Part shown: positions 24,709-32,516 of the stretch, piece by piece | Numbering within the stretch: the first letter of the stretch is position 1 | Layout: the number at the start of each line of letters is the position of its first letter | NCBI RefSeq assembly: GCF_002843605.1 | Contig: NZ_CP025263.1 | Location: 5,299,501 to 5,363,500 of the forward strand | From: Pseudomonas sp. S09G 359 | GTDB taxonomy: Bacteria; Pseudomonadota; Gammaproteobacteria; Pseudomonadales; Pseudomonadaceae | Length of the DNA: 64,000 nt | Direction: 5' to 3' | Translations under genes and position numbers: made by a program | Notes under the pieces: generated by a model | Seen by the model: the letters and a program-made list of their open reading frames with translations, nothing else | What the model was told of the DNA's origin: nothing | Database searches by the model: none

Positions 24709-27351
24709 TTAAAAGTCATAACTGAGCCGCGTGTAGTAGAACGCCCCTTCCGGCGCCGACGGCGACAGGTAGCTGTACTGCTGGCCCGGGGTCTGGCGCA
24801 GGCGGGTGTTGAAGTCGTCGGGCTTGCTGTCGAACAGGTTGTTGGCGCCCACCGACAAGCGCAGTTGCTTGGTGAAGGCGTAGTTCACGTCCAGGTCGGT
24901 GTTCCATTGCGCGGCGAAGGTCTGGTCGTATTGGGCGTTGGCTTCGCTGGCGGCGTATTTGCGGTATTCGCCGTAGCGGGTTTCGCTGAGGGCGATGGTC
25001 CAGGCGCCGATGCGGTGGGTGGCGCCGAGCACCAGCTTGTCCTCGGGGTAACCGTGTTCCAGAAAGCCACGGGCTTCACGGGTGAGGATGTCGAAGCCGT
25101 TGGGGTTTTCGTGGACCTTCTCAATCGTGGTGCGCGCCTTGGTATAGCCGGCTGACAGGCTCAATGCGCCGTACTGCGCCAGGTCCAGGTTGTACTTGCC
25201 GACGATGTCGACCCCACGGGTGCGGGTGTTGGCGGCGTTGGTCATGAACTGCGCCCAGGTGTACTGGCCAAAGCCAGCCTGCTGCAGGATCTGCTCGGCG
25301 CGCGGCCCGGAAATACCACCGCTGTAGAGCAACCGGTCGCGAATCGAAATCTGGTAGGCGTCGATGGTCAGCGAGGCCTGTTCGATGGGGCGCAGCACCA
25401 GGCCCAGGGAATAGTTGGTGGACTTCTCCGGCTTGAGCGGCTCGGCACCCAAGGCGCGGGCTGCCGGGTTGTCGGCGGGCAGCATGCGGGTCAGCACCGG
25501 GTTGCCATTGATATCGACGTTGGTGGTGGTGGTCCACGAGGTGCCGATCTGGCCCAGGGTCGGCGCACGGAACGAGTTGTTTACCGTGGCTCGCAGCCCC
25601 ACTTGCGGGGTGAAGTCATAGCGTGCCGACAGCTTGCCGGTGGTGGCCGAACCGAAGTCCGAGTAATGCTCGGTGCGCCCCGCCAGGCCGACCTGGAATT
25701 TGTCGGTGAGCTGGTGCTCCAGGCCGAAGTACACGCCGCCGACATCCCGCTTGTAGGTGCCGGCGTCGTCAGGCGTAAGACCGGAGGCCTGCACCGCGCC
25801 TACCTGCACCCCATTGATGCCACCAAACGAGTAGGACTCATAGTCGCCCTCCTCTAGCCGGTACTGCTCATGGCGGTAGGCAACGCCCGCCGAGACGGTC
25901 AGCGGATGGCTCGACCAATTGACGTCCAGGTCCTTGGCATAGTCCAGGCCGATGTTGGTCTGCTCGTTGACCAGGGTGGCCACGTCGAATTTGGTCGGGC
26001 TGTTCAGGCCGTAGCTCGGGTTGACCGTGTTGAAGGCCAGCTCATCGTGCTTGTCGCGACCATAGGTGGCGCTGAGGTCGAAACGGCCGAGGGTGTCGTC
26101 CTCATAGCGTGTGCCAACCGTCAGCGCGCCGTCTTCATAGCGGTAGCGGTATTTGGGAATGGTGCCGTTGGGGTAGATGCCCGGCACGTTGTTCGGGTTG
26201 TTGGCCAACAGCGGCGGCGTGTTGTTCACCGACTTGTCCTGGCCGAAGGTGGCAAAACTGTAGAGGCGCCACTGGTCGCTGAGGCCGACCTCGGCGTTGG
26301 CCGCCAGGTTGAATTTATCGCGCCCGGCACCGCCCCAGCGCGGGTCTTGCAACTGGCCGCCGGCCACGTACTTATCGCCAATATCGGTGGGTTTGTTGTT
26401 GAGGGTGTTGAAGCTCAGGGTGAGGAAACCGTCTCCCGGCAAACCCAGGCCGTACCAGCCATCGGTGGTTTTGCTGAAGCCGTCGCCCTGGGCGTATTTG
26501 CCCAGTTGGGTGTTGAGCTGGCCGCCGCTGTCGCGCTCCTTGAGCACGATGTTAACCACCCCGGCGACCGCATCCGAGCCGTATTGCGCCGAGGCGCCAT
26601 CGCGCAGCACTTCGACATGGTCGATGCTGCTGATGGGGATCATGTCCAAGTCCACCGGCTGCGCGCCAATGAACGGCACGCCGCCGGAGATATTCACCAC
26701 CGCCGAAGCATGCCGGCGTTTGCCGTTGATCAGCACCAGCGTCTGGTCCGGCGCCAGGCCACGCAGGGACGCGCCCTTGGGGTTCTGGCCACGGGTGGCG
26801 CTCTGGTTCTGCGGAAAGTTGAACGACGGCAGCAGTTGAAACAACGCCTGGTTGAGGCTGGTGGCGCCGGTCTGCTTGAGTTCTTCGGCGTTGATCACAT
26901 CCACCGGGGCGGCGCTGGTAAGGGCCGTGGCGTCGCTGCGCCGGGTGCCGATGGCAACTACGCGGTCCAGGGTCGGGGCCTGGGCGGCGCTGGTCTGGGC
27001 TTTTACATTACCGGTGGCCTGGACGCTTTTGGCTGCGCCTTCCTTGATGATGAACGCGCCGTCCGGGCTGACCTGCACCTGTAGGCCAGTGCCTTTGAGC
27101 GCGGCGTCTACTGCCTGTTGCGCTGACAGCGAACCGTCCACGCTGGCCGAGGAATAGTTAGCCAATTGCGGCGTAAAGGAGATCACCTGGCCGCTCTGGC
27201 GGCTGATGTTCAGCAGCACTTCATCCAGCGGGCCGGGGGCGATGTGGTAGACCTGGCGCGCGTCTTCGGCACTGGCGGCAAACGTGAAAAACAGACTGGC
27301 CAACGGCACCAGGGCAAAGGTTCGAAGCGGCACACGGTTGAACTGACTCAC
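24709..27351 (-). CDS. TonB-dependent outer-membrane receptor with N-terminal STN signalling domain
   Basis: This 880-residue receptor starts at a GTG with GGGGAG upstream and has a signal peptide to ASAED. The STN/secretin domain follows (YHIAPGPLDEVLLNISRQSGQVISF to AFIIKEG), a Pro/Ala-poor linker, and a plug domain (APVDVINAEELKQTGATSLNQAL, QTLVLINGKRRHASAVVN, DHVEVLRDGASAQYGSDAVAGVVNIVL). A 22-strand barrel ends FYYTRLSYDF with a terminal Phe. The STN domain shows signalling through FecR/FecI, whose genes lie directly upstream. The substrate is unknown, and the neighbours do not suggest a siderophore. A conserved motif precedes the gene at 27431. Confidence 0.92.
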   Translation of the reverse strand: MSQFNRVPLRTFALVPLASLFFTFAASAEDARQVYHIAPGPLDEVLLNISRQSGQVISFTPQLANYSSASVDGSLSAQQAVDAALKGTGLQVQVSPDGAFIIKEGAAKSVQATGNVKAQTSAAQAPTLDRVVAIGTRRSDATALTSAAPVDVINAEELKQTGATSLNQALFQLLPSFNFPQNQSATRGQNPKGASLRGLAPDQTLVLINGKRRHASAVVNISGGVPFIGAQPVDLDMIPISSIDHVEVLRDGASAQYGSDAVAGVVNIVLKERDSGGQLNTQLGKYAQGDGFSKTTDGWYGLGLPGDGFLTLSFNTLNNKPTDIGDKYVAGGQLQDPRWGGAGRDKFNLAANAEVGLSDQWRLYSFATFGQDKSVNNTPPLLANNPNNVPGIYPNGTIPKYRYRYEDGALTVGTRYEDDTLGRFDLSATYGRDKHDELAFNTVNPSYGLNSPTKFDVATLVNEQTNIGLDYAKDLDVNWSSHPLTVSAGVAYRHEQYRLEEGDYESYSFGGINGVQVGAVQASGLTPDDAGTYKRDVGGVYFGLEHQLTDKFQVGLAGRTEHYSDFGSATTGKLSARYDFTPQVGLRATVNNSFRAPTLGQIGTSWTTTTNVDINGNPVLTRMLPADNPAARALGAEPLKPEKSTNYSLGLVLRPIEQASLTIDAYQISIRDRLLYSGGISGPRAEQILQQAGFGQYTWAQFMTNAANTRTRGVDIVGKYNLDLAQYGALSLSAGYTKARTTIEKVHENPNGFDILTREARGFLEHGYPEDKLVLGATHRIGAWTIALSETRYGEYRKYAASEANAQYDQTFAAQWNTDLDVNYAFTKQLRLSVGANNLFDSKPDDFNTRLRQTPGQQYSYLSPSAPEGAFYYTRLSYDF

Positions 27352-27430
27352 TTTGGCTCCCCCCAAGGAAACTCGAGAACGCTGCTCCCCGCAGCGCTTA
27401 CGGGAGTGATGTGAGATGGCGGGGGCAAAA

Positions 27431-27464
27431 CTTGCAGATCGTTTGGTTATGTCCTTAGAACTCA
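27431..27464 (-). promoter_or_regulatory. Putative FecI-type sigma promoter of the TonB receptor
   Basis: The minus strand reads TGAGTT, ten bases, then AACCAAACGATCTGCAAG. The same two blocks at the same spacing occur upstream of the desaturase gene (30927-30960). The motif ends 79 bp before the receptor start. Being shared by two genes of one FecI-containing locus, it may be the sigma-factor promoter, though an operator is also possible. Confidence 0.6.
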
Positions 27465-27489
27465 CTTTTGGAGTGAGCACCCAACCCCT

Positions 27490-27574
27490 GTGGGAGCTGG
27501 CTTGCCTGCGATGCGGGCAGCGCGGTTCTTCAGTTAAACCGCGTTGATGCCATCGCAGGCAAGCCAGCTCCCAC
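27490..27574. repeat. REPIN, GTGGGAGCTGGCTTGCCTGC family (class B)
   Basis: GTGGGAGCTGGCTTGCCTGC at 27490 is inverted against its complement ending at 27574. The spacer is GCGGTTCTTCAGTTAAACCGC. It lies between fecR-like and TonB-receptor genes. Together with the receptor leader it fills the 241-bp gap 27352-27592. Other class B members are at 42.9 (hybrid) and 48.1 kb. Confidence 0.92.
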
Positions 27575-27592
27575 ATTGATTGGGTAAAGCCT

Positions 27593-28531
27593 TTAGGTAG
27601 CACTGACCGTCACCCACAACCCGGTACGGCGGGTGATATGGATCGGCAACGTGCGCGCCAGGGTGTCGAGGATTTGCTGGGGGTTGTCCAGCCGATACAG
27701 GCCGCTTACGCGCAACCCGGCCACGGCCGGGTCCAGGCGCAGCACGCCGTTGTGGTAGGGGCGCAGCGCGTCGATGACTTCGGCCAGCGGGCGGTCGCGC
27801 ACTTGCAGGAAGCCGTCGACCCAGGCGGTAGCACCAGATGAGCTGGCTTGCACCAGGCCAAAGCCCGCGCGGTCGTAATGCACTTCATGGCCCGCGGCCA
27901 GTTGCAGGCGCTCACCGTTCTGGCCGTCGATTTCCACCGCACCATTGAGGGCCACGACCTGGCCTTGCCCGGCACGCTCGCGCACCAGGAAACGCTCGCC
28001 GTGGGCGCGCAGGCGGGCCTGGTCGGTCTGGATCAAGAACGGTCGGATGCGGTCACTGGCCACCTTGGCCAGTAACTCACCCTCGCGCAGGCGAACCAGG
28101 CGCCGTTGCGGGTCGAACTGGATATCCGCCGCGCTCTGGGCGTTGAGCAACAGTTCGCTGCCATCGTCGAGCATGACGGTGCGGCGCTCGCCGGTGCCGG
28201 TGCGGATATCCGCCGTGAGGTCCGCCAAGCCAGCGGGTTTGGCCAGCAGCGCGGCGCCCACTGCCACACCGGCGCCGGCCAGTGCGACCTGCAATACCTG
28301 GCGGCGGCTGGAAGGCGCGTCCAACGCCTGCTGCAAGACTTTGCCGCTGACGCCCTGGGCCTGGGGCACCTGGAACACGCCGAGGCGATTTTCCAACTGC
28401 TGGCACAAAGCGTCGTGGCGCGGGTCGGCCGCGCGCCACTGGTGATAGCGCTGCCAATCCGCCGCCGTCGCCTGGCCGGAACGCAGCAACACGTACCACT
28501 GGGTGGCGCTGTCGATCAGTTCGTCGTTCAT
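27593..28531 (-). CDS. FecR-family anti-sigma regulator
   Basis: This 312-residue protein has an N-terminal cytoplasmic DUF4880-like part (MNDELIDSATQWYVLLRSGQ, WQRYHQWRAADPRHDALCQQL), one membrane helix near 85-105 (VLQVALAGAGVAVGAALLA), and the periplasmic FecR domain (RRTVMLDDGSELLLNAQSAADI, RPFLIQTDQARLRAHGERF). The C-terminal STN-like end is LPIHITRRTGLWVTV. It carries the receptor signal to the sigma factor. It overlaps the sigma gene by 4 bp, and 28531 is the preferred ATG. Confidence 0.92.
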   Translation of the reverse strand: MNDELIDSATQWYVLLRSGQATAADWQRYHQWRAADPRHDALCQQLENRLGVFQVPQAQGVSGKVLQQALDAPSSRRQVLQVALAGAGVAVGAALLAKPAGLADLTADIRTGTGERRTVMLDDGSELLLNAQSAADIQFDPQRRLVRLREGELLAKVASDRIRPFLIQTDQARLRAHGERFLVRERAGQGQVVALNGAVEIDGQNGERLQLAAGHEVHYDRAGFGLVQASSSGATAWVDGFLQVRDRPLAEVIDALRPYHNGVLRLDPAVAGLRVSGLYRLDNPQQILDTLARTLPIHITRRTGLWVTVSAT

Positions 28532-29037
28532 TCCAGGCACAGCCGCAGGCAACGGTTGAAGGCGCGGGTCATGTAGTCGCTGACCGAACGCTGGGAGATC
28601 CCCAGTTCGGCCGCGATCTCGGGGTAAGTCAGGCCATTGAGTTGCGAGAGCAAAAAGGTCGCCTTGACCTTGGCCGGCAAGCCGTCGAGCAACTGATCGA
28701 TGGCTTGCAAGGCTTCGAGCATTTGCGCCAGGTCTTCGGGAGACGGCGCGGTGCAGGTTTCGTCGTTGTCCAGCGCATCGAGGTAGGCGCGCTCCAGGTC
28801 ACGGCGGCGCCACAGCTGGTACATCAGGCGCTGGGCGATGGTGGTGAGCAAGGCGCGGGGCTGGCGGATCGGCAGTACGCCGGGCGAACTCAAGAGCTGG
28901 ACGAAGGTGTCGGCGGCGATGTCTTCGGCGTGCGCGCGGGAATCGAGGTGGCGATGCAAACGGCTGCACAGCCAGTCGTAATGACTGCGGAACAATCCGC
29001 CCACGTAGTCGCTGTGAGTAGTGTCGGCGCCGGACAT
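28528..29037 (-). CDS. FecI-like ECF sigma factor
   Basis: This 169-residue ECF sigma has region 2 (YDWLCSRLHRHLDSRAHAEDIAADTFVQLL) and region 4 (LPAKVKATFLLSQLNGLTYPEIAAELGISQRSVSDYMTRAF), the FecI pattern. GGAG lies 8 bases before the ATG. It heads the fecI-fecR pair and is predicted to direct transcription of the TonB receptor and probably the desaturase gene. The 108-bp upstream gap is very AT-rich (29097-29145) and lacks the conserved motif found before those two genes. Confidence 0.92.
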   Translation of the reverse strand: MSGADTTHSDYVGGLFRSHYDWLCSRLHRHLDSRAHAEDIAADTFVQLLSSPGVLPIRQPRALLTTIAQRLMYQLWRRRDLERAYLDALDNDETCTAPSPEDLAQMLEALQAIDQLLDGLPAKVKATFLLSQLNGLTYPEIAAELGISQRSVSDYMTRAFNRCLRLCLE

Positions 29038-29145
29038 AGTGGCTCCATCTGAGAAGGTTGCGCGTTATGTCCGGTGTTCCGGTGAGGCGATCCTAACAAG
29101 GCGGCTTATTCTTTAATAATATTTAAAAGGTATTTTTATATAACC

Positions 29146-29937
29146 TTATTGAAGCACTGAATACCCGGCGCTGGCGGCTTGCTGCTGGTAGTCCAGCAGC
29201 ACCTGGTAATCGTCTTCGCTGGCCGGGAGCACGGCTTGTAAACCCAGGGTTTGCACCACCTGCGGCAAATCCTGCAACGCCAGGTTCATTGCCTCACGAA
29301 TCCGTACCACGTGTTCATCGCTCAAGCCCAGCGGGCCGATATAGGGCAAGGTCGGGCTGGGCGCGCTTGCGCTGACGAGGCGCAGCCCCGCCACTTCCAA
29401 CGGGGCGAAACGGGCCAGGTAGGCGTAGGTGACGTTGTCGATGGCGGCGAGGTCGGCGCGGCCTTCACGCAGCCAGCGCAGGCTCTCGCGATGGGCGCCG
29501 CTGACGCCGACGCTGGCGAAGAAACGCCCGCCCTGCTGCAAGGGCGCCAGGCGTTCGCGCAGCAGGTTCATGCCGCTGTTGGAGTCGTAGCCGTTGATCA
29601 CGCCACGGCTGTTGTAGAAGTCGGCCAGGCTCGCGCGTGGGTTGTCGTCGCGGGTCAGCAGCAGGCTGCAATGGCTGCCGTTACTGCTGTGGGGCAGCTC
29701 GTAGCGCGGGCGGCCGATAACACGCACCTGGCCGCGCAGTTGGGTCATCAGCGGATAACCGCAGGTTTGGCTGACCAGTAATTCGGGGGCCAGCCACAGG
29801 CCGGGCAAGTCCAGGTGGTCGGCGTTGCGGCGGTTCAGGCCCAAGCGCTCAAGGATGCGTGCCAGCCACTGTTGATTGGCGTGTTGCACCGCGTCGGGGG
29901 CGACGTACATGCGCAGGTCGGCGTAGTGGTCAGTCAT
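29146..29937 (-). CDS. PhnD/SsuA-like substrate-binding-fold protein without signal peptide
   Basis: This 263-residue PhnD-like protein has YADLRMYVAPDAVQHANQQW, LLVSQTCGYPLMTQLRGQV, NPRASLADFYNSRGVINGYDSNSGMN, FFASVGVSGAHRESLRWLREGRADLAAIDNVTYAY. No signal peptide is visible (MTDHYADLRMYV), so it may bind its ligand in the cytosol as a sensor or chaperone, unless the true start lies elsewhere. It is 9 bp downstream of the desaturase-like gene in one transcript, 108 bp before fecI. The usual ligands of the fold are phosphonates and similar anions. Confidence 0.8.
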   Translation of the reverse strand: MTDHYADLRMYVAPDAVQHANQQWLARILERLGLNRRNADHLDLPGLWLAPELLVSQTCGYPLMTQLRGQVRVIGRPRYELPHSSNGSHCSLLLTRDDNPRASLADFYNSRGVINGYDSNSGMNLLRERLAPLQQGGRFFASVGVSGAHRESLRWLREGRADLAAIDNVTYAYLARFAPLEVAGLRLVSASAPSPTLPYIGPLGLSDEHVVRIREAMNLALQDLPQVVQTLGLQAVLPASEDDYQVLLDYQQQAASAGYSVLQ

Positions 29938-29946
29938 GCTCGTCTC

Positions 29947-30876
29947 TCACGCAAAAGGGTGTCGGGGGCTGTCGATGGCCTTGAGGCCATGGCGGGTGAT
30001 CAACTGGCCGTAGCCCTGCACCAGGAACCCACCGCTGCGCGCCACCCATTGCTCGCGACGGGCGCGGTAGACCGTGGGCAGCAAAAACCAGGGCAGTTGT
30101 GGCAGGTCGTGGTGCACCAGATGCAGGTTGTTGTTGAGGAACAGCCAGGTCCACGGCCACGACGCTTCGTTGAGCACTGTGCGCTGTTCCGGCTGCGGGT
30201 GCGGGCGGTGTTCATAGTAGGAACGGATCGACGCCAGCGACAAGGCCGGCACACTCACCAGCAGCAGGTAATGCCCCACCGAGAGTGCGCTGTAGTGGGC
30301 GATAAAGCCCAGCATCAGCAGCGTGACGGCGCCGTGGGCCAGCCACATCGGCCATACCTGGGGCAGGCGTTGCAGTTCATGGCGCACCAACCGGGTGATC
30401 GCCAACGGCGCGGACAGCAGCAGGCGACCGAGCACGGTCTTGGTCAGCCAATGCACGCCGCGTTCGAACAGCGAGCTGCTGTCCCACTGGTGTTGGTTGA
30501 GGTAACGGCTTTCCGGGTCGATGCCCGGCAGGGTCAGGTGTTTGTCGTTGTGGTGCAGCAAGTGGCTGTCGCGGTACAGCGTGTAGGGGTACCACACGGC
30601 AAACGGCGCGTAGCCGAGCAGTTTATTCAGCAGCTGCGAACGGGTGGGATGGCCATGCAGCAATTCGTGTTGCACCGACAGCCACAGCGTCACGATGGGG
30701 ATCAGCAACAGGGTGCTCAGCCATACGCCCAACCAATGGCTGCCGAGGATCACGCCGAACCAGGCGGCGTATACACCGATCAACAGCAACCAGGTCGGCC
30801 ATTCGGTGCGGGTGGTAAAACGCTGTGCCAGGGCTTCGATTTCCCGGCGTTGGGTGTCATCAAGGTAGTTGGCCAT
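29947..30876 (-). CDS. Membrane di-iron fatty-acid desaturase/hydroxylase-like enzyme
   Basis: This ~309-residue integral membrane protein of the fatty-acid-desaturase superfamily has four or more hydrophobic segments. Its three His boxes are HELLHGH (70-76), HLLHHNDKH (105-113) and HLVHH (252-256), giving the di-iron ligands. It would introduce a double bond or hydroxyl into a substrate using O2. Relatives act on lipids but some act on amino-acid derivatives. ATG 30876 follows GAGCTG. The gene is first in the co-directional locus, with the conserved motif at 30927-30960 upstream, and pairs with the PhnD-like gene. Confidence 0.85.
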   Translation of the reverse strand: MANYLDDTQRREIEALAQRFTTRTEWPTWLLLIGVYAAWFGVILGSHWLGVWLSTLLLIPIVTLWLSVQHELLHGHPTRSQLLNKLLGYAPFAVWYPYTLYRDSHLLHHNDKHLTLPGIDPESRYLNQHQWDSSSLFERGVHWLTKTVLGRLLLSAPLAITRLVRHELQRLPQVWPMWLAHGAVTLLMLGFIAHYSALSVGHYLLLVSVPALSLASIRSYYEHRPHPQPEQRTVLNEASWPWTWLFLNNNLHLVHHDLPQLPWFLLPTVYRARREQWVARSGGFLVQGYGQLITRHGLKAIDSPRHPFA

Positions 30877-30926
30877 CGGCAGCTCAGAGCAGGTGTTTCC
30901 TGCTCTGTGCACTGAGGCGCAAAAAT

Positions 30927-30960
30927 CTTGCAGATCGTTTGGTTCTAAGCTTGTAACTCA
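30927..30960 (-). promoter_or_regulatory. Putative FecI-type sigma promoter of the desaturase gene
   Basis: The minus strand reads TGAGTT, ten bases, then AACCAAACGATCTGCAAG, identical in the 18-bp block and in spacing to the site before the TonB receptor (27431-27464). It ends 50 bp before the desaturase ATG and overlaps the last codon of the 38-residue gene upstream by three bases. Confidence 0.6.
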
Positions 30961-31074
30961 GTGACCGAACAGGCCTGCCTCAGACTTCTTGGTTTTCTTT
31001 TCGGCGCGTTTTTCATCGGCGGTCTTTGCCGGTTTCTTCTTCGCGGCTTTCTTTGAATCCATACCTTTGGCCAT
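30958..31074 (-). CDS. Very small Lys/Ala-rich basic protein
   Basis: This 38-residue frame starts MAKGMDSKKAAKKKPAK and ends SEAGLFGH, with about 13 Lys. GGAG lies 8 bases before the ATG, and the open frame is clean. The composition (Lys, Ala, Glu) resembles histone-H1-like tails and small nucleic-acid-associated proteins, but no function is known to me. It precedes the desaturase gene, whose promoter motif overlaps its stop codon, so it may lie outside that regulon. Too short for routine gene callers. Confidence 0.65.
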   Translation of the reverse strand: MAKGMDSKKAAKKKPAKTADEKRAEKKTKKSEAGLFGH

Positions 31075-31178
31075 GATGCATGCTCCACTGAACAGGGGAT
31101 GTAGCACTGGGTATACCACCTATTGCCACGCAGAAGGCGCTTATAATCCCCGGCCCTTGATTATGTTGCCTGACCACC

Positions 31179-31616
31179 ATGCCCAACCTTCAGATAGAAC
31201 TGCTGGCAGAGCCCCTCTGGCCGCTGCTGAACAAGTTTTACCGCAACCATAATTCGCCGATGAAGGCGCTCAAGGGCGGACGCCTCTGGGTAGCACGCGA
31301 CGGCGAGATCGTTGCCGGGTTGTGCCTTACGCCGGTGGTGGGCGGGCAATGGTTGACCGGGGTGTTTGTCGACCCGGCCTATCGCAGCCAGGGGCTGGCG
31401 GCGCGGCTGATTGGTGCGGCGTTGGCGGATGTTCAGGGCACGCTGTGGTTGTTGTGCCACCCGGACCTCGAAGGGTTGTATCAGCGCATGGGGTTCAGCC
31501 AGGACACACTGTTGCCGCAATCCCTCAGCGAACGCCTGGTGCGCTACAAACGCAACAAACCGATGATCGCGATGGGCTTAGAACCTTTGGTGAGGTCGAC
31601 CTCGGATAATGTGTGA
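31179..31616 (+). CDS. GNAT-family N-acetyltransferase
   Basis: This 145-residue GNAT has GRLWVARDGEIVAGLCLTPVVGGQWLTGVFVDPAYRSQGLAARLIGAAL; the acetyl-CoA loop RSQGLAARL sits near residues 68-76. LWLLCHPDLEGLYQRMGF closes the fold. It is short but complete. The acceptor substrate is unknown. It is followed 59 bp later by the methyltransferase-like gene. Confidence 0.85.
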   Translation: MPNLQIELLAEPLWPLLNKFYRNHNSPMKALKGGRLWVARDGEIVAGLCLTPVVGGQWLTGVFVDPAYRSQGLAARLIGAALADVQGTLWLLCHPDLEGLYQRMGFSQDTLLPQSLSERLVRYKRNKPMIAMGLEPLVRSTSDNV

Positions 31617-31675
31617 TCGGCGGGTACAGGGCCCATGCTAGCCTCGGCAGCACAGTGGCCCCTTACAGGATGATC

Positions 31676-32494
31676 ATGAAAACGACGCTTGCAGCTCTGT
31701 CCCTCACCGCCCTCCTCGCCCCCGCTTTCAGCCAGGCCGCCGACGCGCCGATCAGCGCCAAGCAGTACGCCAGCGTCCTCGCCGGCAGTTGGCGCGACCC
31801 CGCCAACAGCGCGCGCGACGGCTATCGGCACCCGCAGCAGACCCTGGAATTCTTTGGCCTGGGCGCCAAGCAAACGGTGATCGAAATCACCCCGGGCGGC
31901 GGCTGGTACAGCGAAGTGCTGGCACCGTTGCTCAAGGACCACGGGCATTACATCGCCGCCGTGCAGGCCGCGAGCAGCAGCGCGTACGCGCGCACCTCCG
32001 AAGAAACCCTGAAAAACAAATTCGCCGCCGACCCCGCGCGTTATGCCAAGGCCCAGGTGGTCGAGTTCGACCCCAAGGCACCGGTATTCGGCAAACCGGC
32101 CTCGGCGGATGCCGTGCTGACCTTCCGCAATGTGCATAACTGGGTCGCGGCCGATACCGCCAGCGCCACGTTCAGTGCGTTCTACCAGGTACTCAAACCG
32201 GGCGGCGTGCTGGGCGTGGAAGATCACCGGGCCAAGGATGGCGCGGATCTGGAAGCGATCAAGGACAGCGGCTACCTGACCACCGCCCAGGTGGTGAAAC
32301 TGGCGACCGATGCCGGGTTCAAGCTGGCGGCGCAGAGTGAGGTGAATGCCAACCCGAAGGACACCAAGGATTACCCGGGTGGCGTGTGGACGTTACCGCC
32401 GGCGTTGAAATTGGGGGAGCAGGACAAGGCGAAGTATGTCGCGATTGGCGAGTCGGACCGGATGACGTTGCGGTTCGTCAAACCCGCCAAATAG
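31676..32494 (+). CDS. Class I SAM-methyltransferase-like protein with signal peptide
   Basis: This 272-residue protein has a clear Sec signal peptide (MKTTLAALSLTALLAPAFSQAADA). A Rossmann methyltransferase domain follows: HPQQTLEFFGLGAKQTVIEITPGGGWYSEVLAP (motif I variant E-TPGGGWY), AVLTFRNVHNW (motif IV region), FYQVLKPGGVLGVEDHRA. SAM is not normally present in the periplasm, so export of such a fold is odd; the family is nonetheless widespread in Pseudomonas. AGGA upstream of ATG 31676 supports the start. The frame runs further upstream without a better start. Confidence 0.82.
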   Translation: MKTTLAALSLTALLAPAFSQAADAPISAKQYASVLAGSWRDPANSARDGYRHPQQTLEFFGLGAKQTVIEITPGGGWYSEVLAPLLKDHGHYIAAVQAASSSAYARTSEETLKNKFAADPARYAKAQVVEFDPKAPVFGKPASADAVLTFRNVHNWVAADTASATFSAFYQVLKPGGVLGVEDHRAKDGADLEAIKDSGYLTTAQVVKLATDAGFKLAAQSEVNANPKDTKDYPGGVWTLPPALKLGEQDKAKYVAIGESDRMTLRFVKPAK

Positions 32495-32516
32495 TCAAAG
32501 TGTAATGCAATCAAAT

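Noticed and set aside
24709..27351. Calling the TonB receptor a ferric-siderophore receptor
   Set aside because: FecIR signalling is suggestive, but the adjacent genes encode amine/sulfonate binding proteins and amino-acid enzymes and no siderophore genes are present.
30989..31252. 87-codon plus-strand frame rich in Phe and Ala
   Set aside because: It is the antisense of the Lys-rich 38-residue gene; Phe runs are complements of AAG/AAA codons.
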